Source: Chimonanthus salicifolius (taxonomy: Eukaryota; Streptophyta; Magnoliopsida; Laurales; Calycanthaceae). From it: 64,000 nucleotides of DNA. Made by a program: the position numbers and the translations under genes. Below are positions 49,960 through 63,400 of the stretch, in pieces (the stretch's first letter is position 1; each line of letters starts with the position of its first letter). Location of the stretch: positions 46,746,111-46,810,110 of the forward strand of contig CM023537.1 in assembly GCA_013350335.1 (NCBI GenBank), given 5' to 3'. The notes below the pieces were generated by a model. It was not told the DNA's origin and did no database searches. It was given only the letters and a program-made list of their open reading frames with translations.

Positions 49960-52478
49960 ATATCGAGGCAACGACCTCCCACTCAACAATTGGACATTAA
50001 GGTTCAGCATACCAATAAAACATGAAACAATCATAGACTATACGGACACAGTTTTACATCATCCGAAAACAAACAACGTACAAAAAGAGGGGCATATAAA
50101 ACAAGGTCTCTCAACTAAGAACAATATGATTATAAAATGTCTAACCATTGCTCCTCTACGGGCGCCTGCTCAAGGGGCCCCACCTGGTCCCTCCACAATC
50201 GGGGTACCTGAGAGGTAAGGGGTGAGCTAACCATCCCAGTGAAGAGATAATACATATCACATATCAGCAATATAATTAGATATCATATGCATGAATGCAA
50301 GAATATTGTAATAAAATGGGTGCTCATATGCATGAGATCCAACTGCACCACCAACCAATGCTCCGTCGACTAGTCCGCGACATCATCTTGGTGGCCCACA
50401 TCCGGTCATCCAACAAACTCCTGAAGGGTAAGAGGCAAGCTAACTAGTCCAGTAAAGGGAATAATCATATCATATGTCAGTGATATAAATACATATATCA
50501 CATATATAGGAAATTAATGACCATTATAATAGAATTAATGTCTAAGTACAAGAGTACTCAACTACACAATTAACCAATGGTCCCATCGACCAATCTGAGA
50601 CATCATCTTCATAGCTCACAACTGTCCTCCAACAATCCCGATCTCCCTACCATTATAAACGGGAGACCGTATAATACACAACTGCCTCAACCGCCAGAAT
50701 GCAACGGGGAAACTGCATCCCCTATGGGGGTCTCGACCATCGGAGCATAACGGGGAATGCAATTTCAAGGGCAAGCACCTCAACCGCCTGAACACAACGG
50801 GGAAACCTGCATCTCCTATGGGGTCTCGACTGCCGGAGCGTAACAGGGAAGTCCTCCCAACAACGAACTCATCACATCAAAATAAACATATACTTATGTA
50901 AACAACGTCCCCAACGCATGCACGTGATATCATGATCATAAACAACATTAAGACTATGTTCTGATGCAACTAACCTAAAATCAGCAACATATTTCATCTC
51001 ATGCGAGTCAACAGCTTATAATGAGATTTAGCCACACATGTCTATATTCCACATGATTCCAATAACATCTAGCGAATAAACACTCAAAGTATCACCAATA
51101 ATTTTTCCAAGTATCACGTTCAATTTCAATTGTCCCATTTAAAGTTCTCTACAAAGCATATAGTTGACAGGAGCACTCTCGAGCAGACCCTCTGCCACAT
51201 ATTTATTGCAATAGCTTTTCCTTATCGAGTGACTATATAAAAAGAGGGTTACACCCGGTCACTCTATATCCAGAGATAACAGTTTAATATATGCAAATGT
51301 ATGCTAAAACAGTGATAAGTTCCCTCATAGTGTGTGTGGAGTCAAAAAGTCGAAGTGAGTAAGCGGCTTGACGGGTTGAAGGGGGCTCAATCTGTTGAAA
51401 CAAGGAAGAACAAATAAGTAAATAAGGTAAAACGGGCTAAAACGAGGTCGAGTTGAAAATAAGCTTAAAACTGGGTCAGGTCCCAAACGGGTTGAACTCG
51501 GCCGAGCTAGAAAGTGGGCACAAAAAATGGGCCTGGCAATGGGTCGGGTTTGAAAACTGGTCGGGCCGAGGAACTGGGCCTGCCAGATTGGGCTGGACCA
51601 AAACTAGTTGGGTCGACTGGGTAAAAGTCAGATTTGGACTAGAATGGGCCAAGCTGGGTCAAACCCGAGCTGGGCTGAACCGAGCCCAGGAGCTGGGTCA
51701 ACCCAAGCGCTCAACTGAGTCCACTCGGTGACTCTGTCGAGTCGACTCAATTGCCCAACTGAGTCGGAGAAAGAGGGTAAAGGAGAAGGAATTCAAGGAA
51801 ATTGAGAAAATCAGAGAAAACCAAGTAAAATCAAGGAAAATTGAGGAAAATGAGGGAAAAACATGGAAAATGACAAAATCAATGAAAAAAAAGGAAAATC
51901 AAGGAAAATTAAAGGGCAACCAACGAGAAAAACTTGGTGAAAATAAGAGAAAACTGGAGAAGGATGAGGAAGAAGGGGAAAAACACACACCTGGAGCCGA
52001 TGGGGTGATAGGGGAGAAAATCTGATAGCTAGCGGTGGAGGTCTGATGGTTGGAGATGGAAATACGGACAGAAAATCAGCTGCCGGGGTCGGCTTGATCG
52101 AAGAGTGAGAAGGAGAAGGAAGAAGAGGAGAAGAGCAGAGAGAAAGAGAGAGTGATCCCAGAGAAGAGAGAGATCAGAAGAGGAATGAGAGGAGACGAAC
52201 GAGAGAGGGAAATTTACGGCACTGTAGCAATTCGCTACAGTGCTGTTATTTTGGGGCTTTTAAGGTTAGGGTTTAAAGGGCTTAGGTTTTAAGGGTTTAG
52301 GGGTTTATATTTTGATGTATTATTACCAAATTACCCTTTAAGCTCTGAGCTCGAAACTGGGTAAACTAGGGCCTGCCACGGAGCCCACACAATCTTCACT
52401 GCCGCCAAAACACTAAAAAAATAGCTCGAAGATCCACGAACTCTCTAAGACCCTGAAATGTCGGGTTGGGTCATTACA
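49958..52478 (-). mobile_element. Tekay/Del-like LTR, minus orientation, inserted in the MULE gene
   Basis: Read on the minus strand it begins TGTAATGACCCAACCCG (from 52478) and ends CTCGATATCA (at 49958), 2521 bp. It is colinear with the LTR at 13188: CGGAACG/GGGTCT segment, TTAGCTCACCCCTTACCT block and end. No polypurine tract or internal region adjoins it, so it is probably a solo LTR. The flanks ATATT and GAGTT do not match, perhaps because the adjoining AT repeat has expanded. Confidence 0.7.
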
Positions 52479-52564
52479 GAGTTTGTCTGAAGTAAGTGCG
52501 TATTCATATATTTTTTACAGTTATAATAAGGTAATAAAGACTAACATCTATTATTTTTCCACAG

Positions 52565-52755
52565 CCTAGTGGTACTTACAACTTATTTGACGAATCGACA
52601 TATAATTCTTCTATGATGGCCCAAGTAAGTTTTTGTCTTGTATGGTGAGGTTTGTATAATTTCCATATGTTCTAATGTGATTTTTGAAAGTGTTATGCAG
52701 TGGTCTGGTGACTTTAGAGATACTGGCGATTTTCAACATTGGTGGAATCAGTGAA
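52565..52755 (+). pseudogene. Probable C-terminal exons of the MULE gene, beyond the inserted LTR
   Basis: 52565-52624, PSGTYNLFDESTYNSSMMAQ followed by a GT donor, and 52701-52755, WSGDFRDTGDFQHWWNQ and TGA after a CAG acceptor, read as the last exons of a MULE-type protein. They sit directly beyond the LTR insertion, in the same orientation as the transposase. The link is by position and not proven. Confidence 0.45.
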
Positions 52756-53271
52756 GATACTTGCAGCCTATCATGTTGAGTTTATTTGAGTGGAAGAAAA
52801 TGTATTTTATTGTGTTAGAAATGTATTCATTTCAAGAAAGTTGAGCGAATTGAAGAAAATGTACTCTATTGTACTCTATTTTGATTTTTAATGAATATCA
52901 ATCCGTTTTTTACTTAAGTACTGTGATGAATATTTACAATGTTAATGCAAAATTAATAAAATCAATCAATGTCATCCAGCTATTTTACAAACCAAGCATT
53001 CACTTTGTTCAATTGAACTCTCCTTTACATGTTAATATCAAAATATGAAAATTACAAAATTTCTCCCCCTTCTTCATATCATCAAATAGAAGAACAACTA
53101 TCCGGAGCAGACGTACAAGGTGCATCAACAGGTACAGAAGTCGGAGGAGTGGAGACAGATGCAGAAGCAGGTGCATCAACAATAAGTACAGGTGCAACAG
53201 ACTGAGGTGGCTCCATTGGAACAAGTCCAGTCGCACGAGAAATAGAATTTGCTGGCACCTGATGAACAGAT

Positions 53272-53466
53272 CCAGTCGGGCGAGAGGTGGAGGCAGAAGC
53301 TGCTGCAAATCCAGTCGGACGAGAAGTGGAGACAGAAGTTGCTGCAAATCCTGCCGAGCGAGAAGGTGACCCAGAAGGGGATGCAAATCCAGTCGGACGA
53401 GAAGGGGAGCCAGCTGCTACAAATCTAGTCGGACGAAAAGTGGAGGCAAAAGCTTGAGCTGCAAAT
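53272..53466 (-). repeat. Five tandem 39-bp repeats, 13-residue periodic on the minus strand
   Basis: Units start at 53272, 53311, 53350, 53389 and 53425 (four of 39 bp and one shortened). On the minus strand one frame reads FAAASASTSRPTG and variants, continuing into a Pro/Ala/Ser-rich tail. Upstream on that strand, at about 53700-53810, is NNQWLPKVVEAPEVQVQSSP. It could be the disordered C-terminus of a transposon protein; the family was not recognised. Confidence 0.6.
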
Positions 53467-54299
53467 TCTATAGCTACCCTTGATCGCAGTAGGCCATCTT
53501 CTTCAAATACTAATTTTATTAGTATTCCCTATGTGTGTGCTATAAGCACAGACAACCTCAAAATATCTACCATTTGATACTGCATATTATCCATCCTTTC
53601 AGTAAATAGCACAAATTGTTTATCCATTTTTTGTTTTCGAGAGCCGAAATACTATAAAAAATTTGCTGATTGTTGATTATAATAGATAATTCTTGAGGAG
53701 GAGTCGCTGCCTCACGTGCCTCAGATGACTCAGGTGAACTTTGAACCTGAACTTCAGGTGCCTCAACAACTTTGGGAAGCCATTGGTTGTTAACTGTGTC
53801 GAGGTAGAATCCTAAATTAATCTTAATCTACACCACTTTCGCTGGCACTCTCGATTGCATTTATCGTATGCATAAAGACTTTAAACCCCTAGGTCACCGC
53901 TAGTAGACATGTTACAATTTCGTGAGGGCTTCCAGTGATAACACCCACAAACTTCAAATTTCAGCAAAAATATACAAACAAAAATTTAAACATTATATAA
54001 TTCCAAATTTGTTTCATAAAACTTATATCTAAAGTGTAATGAGTAATAGACAAATATTAACACAACCTTCTTTTTCTAAATACACATAAGTTTGGCAACC
54101 TTCTTTTATATATTTTTTTTCATTTTTTTAACTCTTTTTTTCTCCACATCCCTTATCTTTCTTTCACATCATATTTTTTTGATGTGTGGATGTTCTCTTT
54201 TTTCTTTCCTTTATTTCTTTTCTCTTTCACTATATTTTTTTCTCTTTTTTTTCTATCCACTAACCATCCCAATTTCATCCCTAACCTTTTTTCTTTTGA

Positions 54300-55210
54300 A
54301 AATGGGTCATGGATATGCAATATGGACTCAAACTCCAAAATCAGAGTTGGGTATGGTAAACATGCCTAGTCAAGAATATTGGCTTTATAAGGCTCAACTT
54401 GGGAACTGTAAACATGCCTGAACTCGAATTGTTCTTTTTTCAGAAATTTTCTTCTAATTTACAATTGTTCACTGTAGATTAGTTAACATTGAGGACATTG
54501 TTCAATTTAAGTTTGGGCATTAAGGGGGGTTACACTTGTTTTCAGTTTTGTGCATTTTTGGGGTCCATTTTGAAAAAAAAAAATGGAACCTTTTGAAAAA
54601 AAAAAAAAGCTTTTCAGCATTAATAAGTGGATAAAAATTTTATATCATATGTTTCCAAAAGAATTTTTTGGAATTTATGCCTGGAAAAATTTTACACAGT
54701 CATATTAATTTAAGCCTGAAAAATAAGAGTATTCATGAGTTGAATAATCACCGGAAGAATACTAGTGGCGACATGTAACCAGTGAGCTTTTAAGCCATTC
54801 GTTTTTTCTTTTCTTTAATATGCGCAATATTTTTGTTGTAAGATCTCATTATTCTTTGATTTTTCTCAAATACTACTTTGGATCCGCGATAGGGATACCC
54901 CGAAGGAGGTGATTAAGACATTTTGCATGCTAGGAGTGCAGGTGTGCCTGAGAGACTGGTGACTGGTGTGCGAGTGAGTGACCGCTGGGATTACATGCTG
55001 GCCAAACTCATGACTCCTTTGTGATGCGCACGTACAGGGACCGAAGGGATCCCAGGCGTAGCCTTGAAGTGTCGTCAGATGTCGATGCACACGTGTGGGG
55101 ACCACTGGGATCACAGACATCGCCTTTCAGTGTTGTGAGATGTTGAGATGAACACATGAGGAGACTGCCGAGATCACGACTCTTTTTCGACGATCTGAAA
55201 CGTTGAAGGT
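54300..55210 (+). mobile_element. 3' part of a Tat/Athila-like gypsy element
   Basis: ACATTGAGGACATTGTTCAA followed by TTTAAGTTTGGGCATTAAGG (about 54487-54530) matches the sequence that precedes the polypurine tract in Tat/Athila elements. The run AAGGGGGG is the likely tract. LTR-like sequence follows, but its end was not fixed. Confidence 0.45.
55023..55190 (+). repeat. Imperfect 61-63 bp tandem repeat, about three units
   Basis: Units begin GATGCGCACGTACAGGGACC (55023), GATGCACACGTGTGGGGACC (55084) and GATGAACACATGAGGAGACT (55147), each continuing with a GGGATC or AGATCAC segment. Confidence 0.6.
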
Positions 55211-55439
55211 CAAGTTCCTTGCTATACCTACTAATAGTGAAAGTTTATTTCATGGATTATTTGGTTGAATCACTATATCTATAGATGAGCACTACTGGTC
55301 ATATTTTAAATGTGGAGATGCAATAGCTATTGTAAAGGTCTACGTTAAATTTTAAATCCTTATTGTAATTAAAAGTTTGATCTTCAAATTTTCAAAAGAA
55401 ATATATTTTCAAATAATAATAATATTACTAAAAATTTGA

Positions 55440-57232
55440 AAGGATAGCTTTAGTCACAACCAACTTACAAAACAAATTTTCACATGGATCGAGCATAGGG
55501 CCGATAACTCTCCTAATTGCCATCACCCCTTTTGTCATCATTGCACCACATGGCGCCACCTGTCTAGACATCTTCCCTTCAACCAACGTATCAATTATAA
55601 ATATAAATGTCGTATACTTTCAACAATTCTTAAGCAAGATTGCAATTCCAATGGCTCAACACATGATATCATAAGATTAATTTTTTTTTTTAAGAAAAAT
55701 TAACATAATGTGATTAGGACTCTTTAAAATTAAAATTATCAAATGTCAAATAATTTTAGATGATTTTTTTATTTATAATAGAAGGTAAAACCGTGTCCAA
55801 ATGATACAATTATATATTCTAGAAGCTTATAGTTCTGTTAATTTTTTTATGAATTAACGGAGGAGAAAGAAAACGTAACAGTGCTACGCATTGGTGCAGT
55901 GCAACAACCGCTACGATACTCGGTACGAATTTTTTATGCCAGGTCTACATTCAAAACAAAATAGTAGACGTGCCAAATTAGGGTGAGTTTTTTAATTAGA
56001 TCATGTTACTTTGAAATTTGTTGGTATTTTTTGTGCAATCCAGGGGGTCGGTTTACTTTTGGACATGCTACATTTGTTTTGCTCTTTTTTTCAAACAAAA
56101 TTTGGCACAACAATAAAATGTTGTTCAGAAATGTTTTTGTTTGTACTGAACAAAATTTTGATGCTCAAGTGAAATTTAGTACAATAAAAAAACATGGAAA
56201 AAAAAAATCAAGATATAGAATGATGTTTGTCAAGGAAACCATTATCTTATTTTAATATTTATACCATATAAAGCAATGAATTGGAACGAGTCAACTAACC
56301 CTATATTAGAACATGGTGATATTTTAATTACAGTTCCATAATAATGACAATATTCCATTTTGGTTACAAATTGGACCGATATGATGCGTATGAACTGAAT
56401 CATAACTAAAAATCCAAGTTTGATACGACGCAGGCACAACGATACCGACGTAGTGGTTCTTACAACGTGATGACCTTTGATCCAAATTGGATTATTAGGT
56501 TTTAGGTCAGTACGCGTAGTGCGCACGACTGGCCCAAATGCATTCCTTTTTCTTAATTACATATTCTAAAAGCTTATAATTTTCTTAATTCTTTTGTAAA
56601 TTAATGGAGGAGAGAGAAAATCTAGCGACAACTAGACACCGTTGCGGCACAAGGGGCGTAATGGCTACTACGACACTCAGAACGAATTTTTGACGTCAGG
56701 TCAATATTCATGAGAAAAATAGTGGACGTGATGAATTAGAGTGAAATTTTTGAATTAGATCTTTGCTACTTTGAAATTTTGTGGTGTTTTTCAGACAGTC
56801 TATGGGTCGGTTCACTTTTCGACATGCTAGGTTTGCATTGCTCTTCTTTTTCAGACATATTTGACACAATGTTAGAATCTTGTTGAAAAAAAAATTATCT
56901 GATGGAACTAAATTTGGATTCTCAAGTTTAATTTAGAGCATAACAAAAGCTTGGAGTAATATGGGTACGACCATTCTATTCTAAATAACATAGAAAACTC
57001 TTTGTTAAAGAAAGATCTTCCCTCGAGGCTCAAGGGTTAACAACACATTTTTTCTTGTTAAAATCATGGAAAATAAAAAAAAATCAAGATATAGAATGTT
57101 TGTCAAGACTACCATCTTATCTTATCTTAATATTTATACCGTATTTTATCTAAAGCCTATGAAACTATTAAAATTTTAAACTCTTCTATTTTTTTTAATA
57201 ATGATTGGATGGAGTTTAATGTTTACTTACTC
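55440..57232 (+). repeat. AT-rich repeat block, copy 2, left part
   Basis: It contains two copies of the GGAGGAGAGAGAAAAT...GTTGCGG core (about 55858 and 56605). 56545-57232 is colinear with 21550-22178 of copy 1, ending at TTTACTTACTC, where solo LTR B interrupts it. Confidence 0.65.
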
Positions 57233-60200
57233 TGTAATACCTTGACCTAGATTAGGCATAGTTTAGCTTAATAAATCTTATTTGACTAGTTAATCTCGAA
57301 GATTTCGGTTAGGGCTTTGTAAAAACCCAAGTGTGTCCCAATCCGATCTCGAAAGCTCAGTGATCTAGCTCGTCCAGCTGGAGGGTCAAAATGGTAATTT
57401 ACCGCTTATTATTATTATTTTATAAATTGTGTTATTATGTGATTATTATTGGTTGATATTATTCTCCTTAGTCAAGGATTCCTATTTCTAATTTTTAAAT
57501 AATTTTATTTTCAGAAAATAATATTTAAAACCGCCCATCAAAACCCTGAAAGGGAGAAATAAATATTTTTAAATGGTTTTGGAAATGAAATAATTTTGAA
57601 ACAAGTTTACTATGTTAGACCATTTTAGTATGGTCTAGTTTATTCTTTCAAACTTCAAAAATGAGGAATTTAAGTTGCTTTATTTAAAACAAGTTAAATC
57701 ATGTAAATAGTGTTAAATTATGGTTTTTAGTTAAATCTTTGGTTTTTGGTAAGTTTTAAATCTCCAAATTTTTATAGTAACTAGAGTTTTTAAAACCCAA
57801 CTTGTCTATCAGGTTGGATTAAAATTCTTGAGCCTTTAAAATCATGCTTTAGTTAAAAATTGGCTTTTTATCAAATCAGGGGTCTTTTTGCAAAATCTAA
57901 AATCTTGGAGGACTTATTTGCAACCGACGCCCAAACAATGCTGTTACTGTTGAGGACGTCGGCAGCAGCTGCATGCAGTGGCCGATGGCCTCCATAGTTT
58001 CTATAGATTGCCCTCAGATGAGCTGATCTCCTCCCACACTTTCATCCCTCCTCTCTCAGTCTCTATGCTCTCTGTGAAAAATCAACCGAGCCCCCTTTCT
58101 AGCCTCTGTTTCTTCCTAGTTTTATTAACCGTAGCTTAAGAAGGAAGAATTTTCAAAAGTCAGATTTTCAGCCCAAGAACTCCAGTGAAGGAAACCATTG
58201 TGTTCCTCTTTAAATTCCAGTCGGTTTAGAATCAAGAAAAACCAAATTTGGCCATGTTTTGAGTAAGAAAAACCAGTTTGAAGTTTAAGAAAAAACCCGA
58301 TTTTCGGTGTACTAGTGGGCTTTTGATGTTAAGATCTAATGGCCTACTGAGTTTTAAAACTCTTAATCACTCCCTATGGAAAAAGGACTCACTGAGGAGT
58401 CCATCTGACCGGTTGGATGTGAAAATCGAATACGGGAAACCCACTGTTTTCGGATTCGTATTTCTCATAGTGTCTGCCCGTCACTGTCTGCTGTTGCAGA
58501 CAGTGGAGGAAGACGGCTCTCGGAAGGTCCGAGAGTCGATCTTCGGACTGGTCCGAGGGCAACCCTTCGGAAGTTCCGAGCTTCACCAGAAAGCCCGAAG
58601 CGTCCAAGGCAAGTTTGACTCCCCCGGATGTTCTGAGCCGAGTTTGGAAAGACCAAACCACACCCAGGACGATCCGAGCCTCACTCGGCATGTTCTGAGA
58701 TACACAGACTCACCGAGGCATGTTTTCTCTAGTTTTTCAGTTCGGAAGGATCTTCGGACGATCCGAGACCTGATCTTCGGATGATCCGAAGTCTGACCCA
58801 CAGTCCGAAGTCAGTGACTAGCTTAGGCAGTGGTTCGGATGATCCGAAGCCACAGTACCTAGTTCCGAGGCTTGTTCCGAGGACCCAGTTTTTGGATGCC
58901 AAATCTTGATTGTTATTGATGCATGTGATGCTTATGCCCTTGATAAATTAAAAATGGTACTAACCCTCTTCTCTTATAACTATAGTGTATATACTATTGT
59001 ATTCACTTCGAGGTCGACTCTATTGGTCGGGTACTGAGTGACTTCACTTCCAGGCCGACGTTATATTGTCTGGCACTGAGTGACCTCAAGGCCTTACTCA
59101 ACATGTCAGATCTGGTCCTATCCAGAAGACAACCGAGAAGCGACCTGAGTATCTAGACCTAACTCAATAAGTCAATTTGGTCATGCCCAGAAGACAATAT
59201 GAGTTTTGGACTGAGCACCTTATTATTACTCTATTGTGGATTATTGTAATTTAAAAAGGTTAGAAACCAAGTATGAGACTCAATTCCATTTACCTTGGAT
59301 ATTTTTGGGAAAACAGGTATGGTTTTGAAATACTACTTGTGTGTATGTATTTGATGCCATGCATGTTGACTTATGATTGATTGTGCACTTGTTTGCTTGT
59401 TTGAATAGAGACCGCGATACCACTCATTTACGGTGAGGGAACTTAACTTTGCAGTAGGTGTAATCAGGTTCTTATGAGATAAGTCTTGAGCAACGAGTGG
59501 TTTCAGTTTTGATGAACCCACCCATGTGCCTAGATATGATGCACTGTTGTGAGAAGTGCTATGTTAATTGTAAAATGCTTATGATGTTGATCATACGAGA
59601 TATGTAATACTGCTTCCACGTGCTCTTCACTATTGAACCAATATCAGCCATGTGTGTGAGATGGTTTATGTTTACTGGACCATGGGTGTCGACAGCTGCT
59701 GACTTGAGGAGTGTCAGTATCGGCTATGTGAGAGCCGGAGATGTACTTGCAAGGATGTATTTTGACTGTGTCGGGACTTAATACAATGGTTTCAGTGTAG
59801 TATTTAGGCGTTATGTTGGATGACAGCAGCATGAGATGATGAGTTATGGGAATGATGATGATGATATTATACTTAATGTTGAGAATTTGTTATCAAGCAT
59901 GAGATATTATATTTTAACTGTTGATTATTGACTAACCTGATATTTACTTAAACTGCACTGTTATATTTCCTTCACTGGACTAGTTAGCTCACGCCACTCA
60001 CCTTTCAGGAGATGAACCCGAGGAGGAGAACCCTCTGTTTGAAGCTTAGGGTGGATAAGCTGCGACGTTGCTTTGGGATTCCCACTGAGGGGAATACCCT
60101 TATCTTTGCTTTGTGGTTCTTGGAACCGGTTGTGTTTGTAAAGTACCGAGTGTGGTGCTTAGTTTGTTTAAATGTGATGTATTAAACTACCATGCGACTG

Positions 60201-60435
60201 TAGTTACTCTGATGAAGTTTCAATGAAAATTTGATATTCGGGTTATGTGTTAATGTTTGTGTTGGTATCTGTTGGGGTAGACTTATGGTATATGTTTGAG
60301 TCCACATGACGAGATCATGTGTGACCTTTGGACCTAACAGTTGATCCGGCCCAGGTAGAATGCTTGAATTAGTTTAGTTTCAAAAAAAAAAAATCAGTCA
60401 CGTTCCGGGCCCACCTTTCGGGTTGGGGCGTGACA
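57233..60435 (+). mobile_element. Solo LTR B (same family as LTR A), 3203 bp
   Basis: It begins TGTAATACCTTGACC and ends GGGGCGTGACA. Perfect TACTC duplications flank it (57228-57232 and 60436-60440). It is colinear with LTR A except for about 350 extra bases near 58515-58895. The uninterrupted site is present once at 22174-22178, in the paralogous block. Confidence 0.92.
58515..58895 (+). repeat. CCGAG/ATCCGAAG-rich segment unique to LTR B
   Basis: TCCGAG, TTCGGA, GATCCGAAG and similar words recur many times between GACAGTGGAGGAAGACGG and GGATGCCAAATC. LTR A goes directly from GACAGTGGAGAAAGACAG to sequence matching the far side. It is GC-rich compared with its surroundings. Confidence 0.7.
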
Positions 60436-63400
60436 TACTCTTAATTGACATAATGATCTTTCTATTCATCTGTTCTGTGATTAAAATACATATAAGTATA
60501 TCTTATATTGAATACAAAGCAAACAAATCATGTTAATTTGATCATTCGAGCCATGTTTTTTGAGCATCTATAATTTTGATTATATAAAATTATTAATTTA
60601 ATTGATAAAATTTTCATACCTTTAAAAACATATGATATAGACAAAAAATCAACTTTGTTAAAATGTTTGTGCTTCAGCTGAATTAAAAAGTAAGATTTTG
60701 ATCAAATGTTTATATTAACTTTCAATGAACTAAATTTATAGTAATAATTTTTTATCCATATTAGTTGGCCTAGTTTCCCAGCAACACTGGAATAAATGCC
60801 TCCCCCTCATGTATCTCATGTGCATCCCACGTGATTATGACCTCTTAGGCATGTGGTTTACAGTGGTTAATAATATTATTAAAACTTTGAAGGTGCAGCT
60901 TTAGTCACCACCCCAATTTTCAAAATAAATTGTCACATGGATTAAAATATATACTAGATGTAGGGCCATCAATTCGCCCAATATCCATCATCACTTCAGT
61001 CATCTTTGCACCATATAAGAGCATTTGTCATGACTTGCCCTCTTCAAGCCATGCCTAAATTATAAAATATAAATGGCGTATACTTTCAACCATTCATAAA
61101 CAAGACTGTTATTCCAATGACTCAATACATGATATCACGTGATTAATGAGGTGCGATATGCAATATCTATTGTAAAGGTTAATATTTGATTTAAAATTCT
61201 TATTAAAATTGAAAGTATGATTTTCAAACTTTCAAAAGAAAAATGCATTTATACATTAGACTTTAGACTAATAATTATAATATTAAATCTTTCAAAGTGT
61301 AGCTTTAGCCACCACCAACTTTCAAAATAAATTGTCACATGGATCTAAACAAATATTGGTGTGCAAGGTCGTCAATTTGCGTAATAGCCATCACCCTTCT
61401 ATCATCTTTGCACCACCAGGGACCACATGTCCCTTCTAACCAATGTACTAAATTATAAAATATAAATGTCGTATACTTTCAGCCATTCAGAAGTAAGATT
61501 ATAATTCCAATGACTCAACACATGATATCATGTGATAATTTTTTTTTAAGAAAAAATAACATGATGTGATTAGGACCCTTTCAAATTAAAATTATCAAAT
61601 GTCAAATAATTTAAAATGATTTTTTTTTTTACGATAAGAGAAACATCCACCAATCTTTGGTTGTCATCCTAATGGCTTAGGTTCACTGGCAAGTCTAAGT
61701 TTAAAATTTTGAAAATTTTTTTTTAGAAGAAATTGTAAATCAAATTAAGATGTTAATGTAGTGATAAAATGTGATTTTTCGTTATTTTTTTACAAATAGA
61801 AGAAATTATTTATTTTGTGAGATTCAAAAAAAAAAATTTCAATATCTAACTGAACGTGTCCAAGAAAAAAATCACCTTGGTTTGATCTGTATTTTTTAAA
61901 TCCCTCAATTTTGATAATTTTGAAGTTTAATTTTAATTTGTAAACTTTTATCATCTTTAAAAATATGTGAAATCTACAAAAAAAAAAATTGAATTGAAAG
62001 AAAATTATATGTCCAGATATCAATGTATTGTTCCTTTAATACAAAGATCTAGTTTACTGCTCAAACAAATATAAAGATATTTATAGTTTGACCAAATATA
62101 TGTCATTTTCTTTGTTAATTGAGTGGCTTTTATGTAAAAATTATTATAAACTAGTTCAAAACGATTTATAGCATATATTTAACAATATTTTTTAATTAAA
62201 TTACTAGTTGAATTAAAAAGTAAAATTATGAGGTAAATATATATTTATTTAACTTTCAATGAACAAAATTTATATTAATATATGCATTGCCCTAGTTTCC
62301 CAGCAACACTGGAATAAATGTCTCCCCCTCATGCTCATGTATCTCATGTGCATCCCAAGTGATTATGACCTCTTAGGCATGTGGTTCAAGTGGTTAATAA
62401 TATTATTAAAACTTCAAAGGTGTAGCTTTAGTCACCACCAACTTTCAAAATAAATTGTCACATGGATCAAAATTAATACAGGAGCATTGGGCCATCAATT
62501 CACCCAATAACCATCATCATTTCAGTAATGTTTGCACCACATGAGAGCATCTGTCATTACTTGGCCCTTTCAACCCATGCATACATTATAAAATATAAAT
62601 GTAGTATACTTTCAACCAATCATAAGCAAGGACTATAAATCCAATGACTCAACACATGATATCAAGTGATTAGCATTTTTAAGAACAAGATGGGATTAGG
62701 ACTCTTTCAAACTAAAATTATCAAATGTCAAATAATTTAAGATGATTTTTTTTCCTTTTTAATTCAAGGGAAGCATCAGCTAAGCTTTGATTGTCGTCTT
62801 GGTAGATCGGGTTCACCGGCAAGTCTAAGGTCAAAATTTTGAATGTTTTTTAGAGAAGTCCGTATAAATCAAATTAACATGTTAATGTAGTGATAAAATA
62901 TGACTTTTCATTAATTTTTTCTAAACATTTGAAATTATCGATTTTTTAAGATTCTAAAATTATTTCAATAATAAATGACTGCATCCTAATGATACAATTA
63001 CATATTCTAGAAGCATATAATTTTCTGTGAATTAATGGGGGAGATAGAAAATGTAGTGGCTGCTACGAATCGTTGCGGCACAACGACCATAATGGCCACT
63101 ACGAAACTCAAAAAAAAAAAAAAGAATTGACGCTGAGGCCTACATTCTTGAGAAAAATAGACCTCTATGAGAGTTTTCTCATTGAGACCTCCTATGTTAG
63201 GCCTTTTAATGGTAGATCTAAATTTTTCACATTTACTTAAATCCTTAGCTAGTATATATCCTAAATTGATACCTATTTACCTTTTATACATGACTGAACT
63301 TTCAAGAAAAAATTATATTTCTCTATAGCCTATGAAACTAAATATTTTAAACCCTCATAATGATGATGGGGTAGAGTTTAATATTTGCAAACTCTAAAGT

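Noticed and set aside
58278..58784. 168-codon open frame in LTR B
   Set aside because: It depends on the repeated CCGAG/CCGAAG words; LTR A has no equivalent and no domain is present.
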